Shown here: in pieces, positions 1 through 5,248 of the stretch
Numbering within the stretch: the stretch's first letter is position 1
How the letters are laid out: each line of letters begins with the position of its first letter
NCBI GenBank assembly: GCA_937874755.1
Contig: CALNBC010000366.1
Coordinates: 1-5,248 of the forward strand
DNA length: 5,248 nt
Reading direction: 5' to 3'
From: an uncultured Clostridia bacterium
GTDB lineage: Bacteria; Bacillota; Clostridia; Christensenellales; CALWSW01
The notes under the pieces: model-generated
The model's input: only the letters and a program-made list of their open reading frames with translations
The model's database searches: none
Told to the model about the DNA's origin: nothing
Program-made: the position numbers and the translations under genes

Positions 1-52
1 GCAGCCAAAAAGATAGTTCGTTCTTAAAAATATTCACAGTGAGGACATATGG

Positions 53-1279
53 ATGCAAAACGTATTTGATATACTTAATGAAAGGGGCTTTGTCAAACAG
101 ACCTCTAACGAACAGGAAATCCGCGAGGCGCTCGGCAGCGGGCGCGTCACCTTTTACATCGGCTTTGACCCGACGGCGGATTCGCTCCACGTGGGCCACT
201 TTGTGCAGTTGATGGCCATGGCCCACCTTCAGCGCGCGGGGCACCGCCCCATCGCCCTTTTGGGCGGCGGGACCACCATGATCGGCGACCCTTCCGGCAA
301 GTCCGACATGCGCACCATGATGACCAAGGAAACCATCGCCCACAACGCCGAGTGCTTCAAGAAGCAGATGGGCAAATTCATCGAGTTTGACGGCGAGAAC
401 GCCATCATGGTCAACAACGCGGACTGGCTGCTGAACATCAACTATGTCGACTTCCTGCGCGAGGTTGGGGTGCATTTTTCCGTCAACCGAATGCTGACAG
501 CGGATTGCTACAAGCAGCGGCTCGAGCGCGGGTTGACCTTCATGGAGTTCAACTACATGCTGATGCAGGCCTACGACTTCCTCGTGCTCAACGAAAAATA
601 CGGCGCCACCATGCAGATGGGCGGCGACGACCAATGGAGCAACATACTAGCGGGAGCGGACCTCATTCGCCGCAAATTCCAAAGACCCGCCCACGCAATG
701 ACCTTTGCTCTTTTGACGACCAGTGAGGGCGTCAAGATGGGCAAAACTGTCAAGGGCGCACTGTGGCTGGACGAAAATAAGACCACTCCCTACGAGTTTT
801 ATCAATACTGGCGCAACATCGCGGATGCGGACGTTTATAAGTGCCTTTCCCTGTTGACCTTCCTGCCTATGGACGAGGTGCGCCGTCTCTCTGCCCTGAA
901 GGACAGCGAGATAAACGAAGCCAAGAAAGTGCTGGCATATGAGGTGACCAAGCAGGTTCACGGCGAGGAAAAAGCCGAAGTTGCCAAGAGCGCCACAGAG
1001 GCGCTGTTCTCGGGCGCGGTTACCGCAGACGCGGACATTCCCACGGTTGCCATTTCCAAGGAAGAGTTCGCATCGGATCGCCGCGTGGCGGCCGTGCTCG
1101 CCCTGTCCGGACTGGCAAAGTCCAAGGGCGATGGCAGAAGGCTCATCGAAGGCGGCGGCATCTACGCGGATGACGAAAAGGTCGAGGATCCCAACGCCGA
1201 GCTGACGGAAGCGCAGCTCGCCGCAGGTGTGCTGCTCAAAAAGGGCAAGAAGTCGTATAAAAAGGTAATCCTGGACTGA
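53..1279 (+). CDS. tyrS: Tyrosyl-tRNA synthetase (TyrS)
   Basis: This cytoplasmic class I aminoacyl-tRNA synthetase charges tRNA-Tyr with tyrosine using ATP. The Rossmann catalytic domain shows the tyrosine-pocket segment [15 protein letters not shown] (residues 35-49), whose HVGH is the HIGH signature. It also shows YMLMQAYDF (168-176) and QMGGDDQW (188-195), which match the tyrosine-binding residues of Bacillus-type TyrS. The KMSKS loop is KMGKT (228-232); the glycine form is normal in this family. An anticodon-binding region follows, then a C-terminal S4 RNA-binding domain (about 345-408, including [11 protein letters not shown]). At 408 residues the length is close to the usual for bacterial TyrS, so the gene looks complete. 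The start is supported by GAGG at 41-44, eight bases upstream; an ATG at 49 is out of frame. Only 52 bases lie upstream and they show no clear promoter or T-box end, so the regulation is not visible. The stop overlaps the start of the next gene. Confidence 0.97.
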   Translation: MQNVFDILNERGFVKQTSNEQEIREALGSGRVTFYIGFDPTADSLHVGHFVQLMAMAHLQRAGHRPIALLGGGTTMIGDPSGKSDMRTMMTKETIAHNAECFKKQMGKFIEFDGENAIMVNNADWLLNINYVDFLREVGVHFSVNRMLTADCYKQRLERGLTFMEFNYMLMQAYDFLVLNEKYGATMQMGGDDQWSNILAGADLIRRKFQRPAHAMTFALLTTSEGVKMGKTVKGALWLDENKTTPYEFYQYWRNIADADVYKCLSLLTFLPMDEVRRLSALKDSEINEAKKVLAYEVTKQVHGEEKAEVAKSATEALFSGAVTADADIPTVAISKEEFASDRRVAAVLALSGLAKSKGDGRRLIEGGGIYADDEKVEDPNAELTEAQLAAGVLLKKGKKSYKKVILD

Positions 1280-1902
1280 TGTCCGACTATTTGACGGTCC
1301 AAAAAAGCGCGCAGATCGAGTATACAGTCAGCCGCTCGCGCTTCATAGGACGTTGCTTCCCCCTCGAAACCGATGAGGAAGCACTTGCCCACATAGAACA
1401 CATACGCAAGCTCCACTACGACGCTACCCACAACTGCTACGCCTACGCCGTCGGCGAGCGGGGCGAAACAGCCCGCTTTTCGGACGATGGCGAACCCGGC
1501 GGCACAGCGGGGCTGCCCATTATGGAGGTGCTAAAGAAACGGGGCATAACCTATTCACTGGTGCTGGTCACCCGCTACTTTGGAGGGACCCTTCTCGGCG
1601 CGGGCGGGCTCGTTCGAGCGTACACCAAGTCCGCCGCTGATGCGGTGAACGCCGCAGGGCTGCTCCTCGTGCAGGAATGCTCGCTTTACTCCCTCGAGGT
1701 CTCCTATCCCCTTTGGGGTCGGGTCGAAGGGTGGCTGCGCTCGCGTGGAATGCTGTTCAAAGAACCCGAGTTCGCGGAACACGTCACCGCCAAAGCTGCG
1801 GTATTGCCAAGTGACGAACAAGCGTTTTTGAAGGACTGCGCGGAACTGACCGACGGTCGGGTTGCGCCAGTGTTCGAACGAAAAGTCAAACGGATTACTT
1901 AG
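1279..1902 (+). CDS. yigZ: YigZ/IMPACT family protein (UPF0029)
   Basis: This 207-residue protein belongs to the widespread YigZ (E. coli)/YvyE (B. subtilis)/IMPACT family. The N-terminal UPF0029 domain carries the hallmark strings SRFIG (20-24), ATHNCYAY (49-56), FSDDGEPGGTAGLPI (67-81) and VTRYFGGTLLGAGGLVRAY (97-115). The C-terminal part (about 137-195) fits the DUF1949 domain, which has a ferredoxin-like fold. The length is typical of the bacterial members. Eukaryotic IMPACT modulates the Gcn2 stress kinase; the bacterial role is poorly defined, although a ribosome or nucleic-acid link has been proposed, so no specific reaction is assigned. The ATG shares its A with the tyrS stop (TGATG), and the only nearby Shine-Dalgarno-like string is AAAGG at 1261-1265, inside tyrS and rather far away. 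Translation by re-initiation from tyrS is therefore likely. No catalytic residue or truncation is apparent. Family assignment is firm; function is not. Confidence 0.94.
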   Translation: MSDYLTVQKSAQIEYTVSRSRFIGRCFPLETDEEALAHIEHIRKLHYDATHNCYAYAVGERGETARFSDDGEPGGTAGLPIMEVLKKRGITYSLVLVTRYFGGTLLGAGGLVRAYTKSAADAVNAAGLLLVQECSLYSLEVSYPLWGRVEGWLRSRGMLFKEPEFAEHVTAKAAVLPSDEQAFLKDCAELTDGRVAPVFERKVKRIT

Positions 1903-1990
1903 CACCTTAAGCGGCGGGAACAAGTCATCGCAGCTAAAAACAGCAAAATATGCATTAGCATTTTGAATTTTATTAAATCTGGAGGGCATC

Positions 1991-3049
1991 ATGAAAATCA
2001 CACGCACGACGCATCCCAAGCAGAAACCGGAAGACGAATCAAATCTGGGCTTTGGGCGAATATTCACCGACCACATGTTCATCATGAACGCCGTTGACGG
2101 CGTTTGGGACGAGGGCGAAATCATCCCCTACGGTCCGCTCTCTATTGACCCCTCCTCCACTGTACTCCATTATGGGCAAGAGGTTTTCGAGGGCATGAAG
2201 GCGTACAAGACTGAGGACGGTCGAACCCTGCTGTTCCGCCCCAAAGACAATTTCGAGCGCATGAACATCTCTGCGGCGCGCCTTTGCATGCCCGAGCTGA
2301 ACGTTGAATACGCCCTATCCTCCCTTGTAAATCTCGTCAAGCTCGACGAAGAATGGATACCCAAGCAGGCGGGCACCTCGCTTTACATCCGCCCCAACAT
2401 GTTCGGCAACGACGCTAAGCTGGGGGTCAACTCTGCGCACAATGTGGTTTTCAACATCATCCTGTCCCCATCGGGCGCCTATTACGCCGGCGGACTCGCA
2501 CCCACCAGGATATTCGTCGAACCCGAGTACGTCCGCGCAGTGCGCGGCGGCATGGGCTTTACCAAGGCGGGCGGCAATTACGCCGTATCCATGCTCGCCG
2601 CCCACGAAGCGCATTTGAAAGGCTATGATCAAGTGCTCTGGCTGGACGGTGTCGAACGCAAATACGTCGAAGAGGTCGGTGCGATGAACATGTTCTTCCT
2701 CTTTAAGGACGAACTGGTCACCCCCGCGCTCCAGGGCTCCATACTCGCAGGAATCACCCGCCGCTCCGTTTTGCAGCTCGCGAAAGATATGGGCATAAAT
2801 GCCGTCGAGCGCAAACTATCTATAGATGAGGTGGTAGACGGAGTCAAGTCCGGCAAACTGCTGGAGGCTTTTGGCTCGGGTACCGCGGCTGTCATCTCCC
2901 CTGTGGGTGAGCTCAATTTCCATGGAGAAAAGCTGGTCGTTGGCGACGGTGGCATTGGCGAAGTTTCCCAGAAGCTTTACGACACTCTGACCGGCATCCA
3001 GTACGGCCGCCTAGAAGACAAGCACGGCTGGACGTATGAGGTAAAATAA
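1991..3049 (+). CDS. ilvE: Branched-chain amino acid aminotransferase, group II
   Basis: This PLP-dependent fold-type IV enzyme interconverts leucine, isoleucine or valine with their 2-oxo acids, using glutamate/2-oxoglutarate. It is cytoplasmic and catalyses the last step of branched-chain amino acid synthesis. Family strings run in order: GFGRIFTDHMF (20-30), GQEVFEGMKAY (62-72), FRPKDNFERM (82-91), YIRPNMFGND (132-141), GFTKAGGNYA (189-198), EEVGAMNMFF (227-236), GITRRSVLQLA (254-264) and FGSGTAAVISPVG (294-306). The PLP Schiff-base lysine is predicted as K192, and E228 aligns with the glutamate contacting the PLP pyridine nitrogen. At 352 residues it matches the longer eukaryote-like group rather than the roughly 310-residue E. 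coli IlvE. The start has a strong SD, GGAGG at 1981-1985, five bases away, and the gene ends in tandem stops (TAATAG). No other branched-chain pathway gene lies in the window, so biosynthetic versus catabolic use cannot be decided here. Confidence 0.96.
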   Translation: MKITRTTHPKQKPEDESNLGFGRIFTDHMFIMNAVDGVWDEGEIIPYGPLSIDPSSTVLHYGQEVFEGMKAYKTEDGRTLLFRPKDNFERMNISAARLCMPELNVEYALSSLVNLVKLDEEWIPKQAGTSLYIRPNMFGNDAKLGVNSAHNVVFNIILSPSGAYYAGGLAPTRIFVEPEYVRAVRGGMGFTKAGGNYAVSMLAAHEAHLKGYDQVLWLDGVERKYVEEVGAMNMFFLFKDELVTPALQGSILAGITRRSVLQLAKDMGINAVERKLSIDEVVDGVKSGKLLEAFGSGTAAVISPVGELNFHGEKLVVGDGGIGEVSQKLYDTLTGIQYGRLEDKHGWTYEVK

Positions 3050-3148
3050 TAGGGCTATTCCCACCGCCCGAACCGCCGAAACCCTAATCACGGATTCTAA
3101 ATGTGCCCGGTAAAGCACCCATATCGTCTATTCCCTGGAGGTTGAATT

Positions 3149-4900
3149 ATGCGTAAGTTTACCCGTTTTACCCTGCTTTTGCTGCTCGTCATCGCTGTGG
3201 CGCTTCCTTTGGCCGCCCACGCCGAGGGCAGTCTGGAGGTGACTTCCACCGTCACGCCCGAAGCGCTGGAAAAAGCGGGAAAGGTCAACATCAATGTCAG
3301 CCTGACCAATACCGCGGATTACATGCTGGAGGACGTCACTCTCATTGCCCGCGGAATAGAAGAAACGCTGGGCAACTTTGAACCGGGCATCAAAAAAGTA
3401 TACAATATCACCAACTTTAAGGTGCAGGAGGAGGAAATCGGCAATTCCGTAGCCTTCACCTTCATTTGGCTCGAGAGCGGCTCTCCCCAGTCCTTCGTGC
3501 ACAACGTACCTATCGCGAAAAAAACCGCAGCTCCCGCCATGAAGGCGGAGCGCACGCTAAGCTCAAACAGCGGCGCTGCAGGCGACATTATTACCATAAC
3601 TTACGCCATCCAGAACACGGGTGACGTAGGCCTTTCTAACGTCACCATAACCGACCCCGTGCTCGCCTCACCCATATCCGTCGGCACAGTCGCCGAAGGC
3701 GAAGTAAAGCGCGTATCCGAGGAGATTACCCTTGCTGAGAACGTGACCTCTTCCCCCGTCATCACCGCGGACGGCGCGGGCACTCCCCTTTCCATAACCA
3801 TCGACCCCGCAAACATCACGCTGACCAACGCGAATTTGACCGTTGAGGTTACCGCAGGCATTCCCGCCGCCACCGGCACACCTGTCAACATAGTCGTCAC
3901 CAACAACGGCAATGTGGATTTCAAGTCCGTGGCGCTGATAGACGAATCGGGCACCGCCCTGACCACCGCCTTTGCCCTCGCCCAGTCGGACACCAAGACC
4001 ATCACGGTAGATATTCCGGTCGAGGTTGTGCGCGCGCTTACGGTAACCGCTACCGCCACCTATGGCGAGGGTTCGGGAACGCCGCTCATCGTCACCGCGC
4101 AGCCTGTCGAACTGTTGCCCTACCTTTCGCCGGAGGACGTCGTCATCACACTCATCGCAAAACCCATAAAGAGCGAGTTTGACGAGCCAACCGAGGTCAC
4201 CTTCGCCATAAGGATTGACAACGAGTCCCCCGTACCGCTTTACGAATTCGAGCTTTCCGAAGCACAGGACGGCAGAGTGCTTGCGCTTGCGACCGTCGAC
4301 CAGGGTGCCCAGACCGTAAACGTGAAAATCGTGGTCTCCGAAAGCCGTGACGTGGTATTTTCCGCCGTGTTCAAGGACGAGGGCGGCAACGCCTATTCGG
4401 CATCGGCAACGCCCGTAGCCATCACCATCGCTGCCCCAGCGGCGAGCGAAGAACCTGTGGGCGATAACGGCGGTGCAAGCTGGCTGAGGTGGGTGCTGCT
4501 TATCATCATCATACTGCTGCTTGCCGCAGCCGCAAGCCTGGTGTATGTTCTAACCCAGAGCCGCAGGCGCAAGGAGCAGGAACGTGAAGCGGACGAACTT
4601 GACCGAATGCTCGCCTCCCGCCAGCAGAACCATCGCAGGGAAACAGCAAAGAGCACTAAGATCCGCGACCGCGACAAGGATGTTGCAGATGCGCTAATCG
4701 ACCAAATCACAGGTAGGACTGAAAAGCCCAGAGTTCCGGTGCGCCCGAGGGCGGAGGATTTGAAGGTCGGCGAGCCGCCGTCGCGCAAACCGCCGCACAG
4801 GACGCCCGAAGAGAACATGCCGCCCAAGAAGGCTCCTCAAGATGAACGGGCAAAGCCCCCTCTAGACGATGAGAACCTTTTCGATGACGAATTCAACTGA
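3149..4900 (+). CDS. Secreted, membrane-anchored protein with four Ig-like (DUF11-like) repeats
   Basis: I do not recognise a named gene. The 583-residue product begins with a signal peptide: basic RKFTR, a leucine-rich core, and a probable cleavage after AHA at residue 25. Four beta-rich repeats follow at about 28-123, 131-222, 225-320 and 328-425. Each has an equivalent strand-turn motif centred on N54 (LTNTADYMLEDVTL), N156 (IQNTGDVGLSNVTI), N252 (VTNNGNVDFKSVAL) and N358 (IDNESPVPLYEFEL). The second and third resemble DUF11/CARDB-type domains of bacterial surface proteins. An acidic linker, one transmembrane helix (about 445-469) and a basic SRRRK stop-transfer sequence come next. The cytoplasmic tail (470-583) is charged then proline-rich and ends in the acidic DDENLFDDEFN. 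The topology is thus repeats outside, tail inside. No cysteine, enzyme motif, LPXTG or S-layer anchor is seen. GGAGG at 3137-3141, seven bases from the ATG, fixes the start. A structural or cell-surface interaction role is inference only. Gene reality is near certain. Confidence 0.9.
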   Translation: MRKFTRFTLLLLLVIAVALPLAAHAEGSLEVTSTVTPEALEKAGKVNINVSLTNTADYMLEDVTLIARGIEETLGNFEPGIKKVYNITNFKVQEEEIGNSVAFTFIWLESGSPQSFVHNVPIAKKTAAPAMKAERTLSSNSGAAGDIITITYAIQNTGDVGLSNVTITDPVLASPISVGTVAEGEVKRVSEEITLAENVTSSPVITADGAGTPLSITIDPANITLTNANLTVEVTAGIPAATGTPVNIVVTNNGNVDFKSVALIDESGTALTTAFALAQSDTKTITVDIPVEVVRALTVTATATYGEGSGTPLIVTAQPVELLPYLSPEDVVITLIAKPIKSEFDEPTEVTFAIRIDNESPVPLYEFELSEAQDGRVLALATVDQGAQTVNVKIVVSESRDVVFSAVFKDEGGNAYSASATPVAITIAAPAASEEPVGDNGGASWLRWVLLIIIILLLAAAASLVYVLTQSRRRKEQEREADELDRMLASRQQNHRRETAKSTKIRDRDKDVADALIDQITGRTEKPRVPVRPRAEDLKVGEPPSRKPPHRTPEENMPPKKAPQDERAKPPLDDENLFDDEFN

Positions 4901-4941
4901 TAAACACTCAAACCGCGGCGATTTGATTTAACCGATACGAG

Positions 4942-4975
4942 ACGGGCGCAGGGATTACCCCTTGCGCCTGTTTTT
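4942..4975 (+). terminator. Rho-independent terminator
   Basis: A GC-rich hairpin lies 41 bases after the stop of the repeat protein gene. GGCGCA (4945-4950) pairs with TGCGCC (4963-4968), and GGG (4951-4953) pairs with the CCCC run (4958-4961). The loop is ATTA and T4962 forms a one-base bulge. Outer A-C-G/T-G-T pairs can extend the base of the stem. The run TTTTT (4971-4975) follows directly. Position and form fit the transcription end of the preceding gene or gene block. Confidence 0.88.
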
Positions 4976-5102
4976 CATGCAAAGTAAAAATCGGATAGCC
5001 GTGCTGACCCGCGAATTATTGCCCGTGCAATTTCCCCACCTGTTTCAATTTTATAACAAAAACAAATGGAACAAAAACCCCAATTTCAAGTGTGTTTTGG
5101 GA
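4976..5102. other. Intergenic spacer with no recognisable gene
   Basis: This AT-rich stretch between the terminator and the next promoter holds no open frame with a ribosome binding site or recognisable protein. Short frames from 4962 and 5066 exist but look accidental. An A-rich tract (about 5053-5077) and a small inverted repeat, CCCAA (5079-5083) with TTGGG (5097-5101), sit just before the -35 box. Their significance is unknown. Confidence 0.6.
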
Positions 5103-5132
5103 TTGACAAACGCTTCCGTTTTCTCATATACT
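5103..5132 (+). promoter_or_regulatory. Sigma-A/sigma-70 type promoter
   Basis: A perfect -35 box TTGACA (5103-5108) is followed after 18 bases by TATACT (5127-5132), one mismatch from the consensus TATAAT. Transcription would begin near 5139-5141. It lies after a terminator and directly before a T-box-like leader, which is the expected arrangement for a leader-controlled gene starting beyond the window. Confidence 0.85.
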
Positions 5133-5139
5133 TACAAAG

Positions 5140-5248
5140 TACGATAATATTTGTGCGCGATGATCGCGAATATCCCCTTTTAACCATCTTCAGAGAGTCG
5201 GTATTCGCTGAAAGCCGGCGTTGGAAAAATCGGGTCGCCTCCGCGTGA
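5140..5248 (+). promoter_or_regulatory. Partial T-box riboswitch leader (Stem I), cut by the window end
   Basis: T-box leaders bind an uncharged tRNA and switch a downstream terminator off, raising expression of genes for amino acid supply or tRNA charging. Visible here is the distal part of Stem I. AGAGAG (5192-5197) matches the AG-bulge motif. GTCGGT (5197-5202) then pairs with GCCGGC (5214-5219), closing a loop that contains GCTG (5207-5210), the GNTG element. Below it, CCA (5184-5186) pairs with TGG (5222-5224), TTTT (5178-5181) with AAAA (5226-5229), and CCC (5174-5176) with GGG (5232-5234), so a long interrupted helix is supported by base pairing. The start coordinate is the predicted transcription start. 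The specifier codon, T-box sequence and antiterminator are not identifiable before the edge, so the amino acid sensed and the regulated gene are unknown. The leader does not control tyrS, which lies upstream. Confidence 0.75.

Noticed and set aside
1..52. End of a T-box leader upstream of tyrS
   Set aside because: tyrS genes are often T-box controlled in Firmicutes, but these 52 bases show no terminator hairpin with a T-run and no T-box sequence; any leader would have to lie further upstream.
1903..1990. Possible promoter or hairpin before ilvE (AAAATATGC/GCATTTT imperfect repeat, AT-rich tract)
   Set aside because: No -35/-10 pair with acceptable spacing was found, and the repeat needs a bulge and has no T-run of terminator type; too weak to annotate.
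1555..2124. 189-codon open frame on the minus strand across yigZ and the start of ilvE
   Set aside because: It lies antisense to two genes with unmistakable family motifs, shows no recognisable protein features, and is the expected shadow of GC-rich coding sequence.
3050..3148. Possible terminator between ilvE and the repeat protein gene (GTGC/GCAC, AGGG/CCCT)
   Set aside because: Stems are only four pairs with no following T-run, so neither is a credible terminator.
3601..4059. 152-codon minus-strand frame inside the repeat protein gene
   Set aside because: Its low-complexity Thr/Val/Ala/Ser-rich translation is the antisense reflection of the beta-rich repeats; the + strand frame has a signal peptide, a ribosome binding site and a terminator.
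4962..5147. 61-codon + strand frame beginning within the terminator
   Set aside because: Its start lies in the terminator hairpin, it has no Shine-Dalgarno sequence, and it runs over the promoter; most likely chance.
5066..5248. 60-codon + strand frame running to the window end
   Set aside because: It passes through the promoter and the T-box-like leader, has no ribosome binding site before its ATG and resembles no protein family.

Overview
The window reads as chromosomal housekeeping sequence from a Gram-positive, Firmicutes-type bacterium of moderately high GC, probably a clostridial lineage. The basis is the strong GGAGG ribosome binding sites at two genes, a near-consensus housekeeping promoter, a leader resembling a T-box riboswitch at the right edge, and the style of the proteins. 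Species cannot be named from the sequence. No mobile element, CRISPR array, tRNA, rRNA or sign of gene decay was seen.

Four complete genes lie on the + strand. tyrS (53-1279, tyrosyl-tRNA synthetase) overlaps by one base a yigZ/IMPACT-family gene (1279-1902), so these two are almost certainly co-transcribed and translationally coupled. After an 88-base gap comes ilvE (1991-3049, branched-chain aminotransferase of the long, group II type). After a further 99-base gap comes a gene of unknown function (3149-4900). It encodes a predicted secreted and membrane-anchored protein with four tandem Ig-like/DUF11-like repeats outside the cell, one transmembrane helix and a charged cytoplasmic tail. No convincing terminator or promoter was seen in either gap, so read-through across all four genes is possible but not shown. 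A clear intrinsic terminator at 4942-4975 ends the block.

The last 270 bases are AT-richer and contain no convincing gene. They hold a TTGACA-N18-TATACT promoter (5103-5132), followed by RNA that looks like the 5' half of a T-box Stem I: AGAGAG, then a terminal hairpin with a GCTG loop, with paired flanks. The window cuts this leader before the specifier codon and antiterminator can be identified. The gene it controls, expected to be an aminoacyl-tRNA synthetase or an amino-acid biosynthesis or transport gene, lies beyond the edge.

The first three genes are core metabolism and translation genes with intact motifs. The least explained parts are the repeat-bearing membrane protein and the truncated leader. 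No wholly new multi-gene system is evident.
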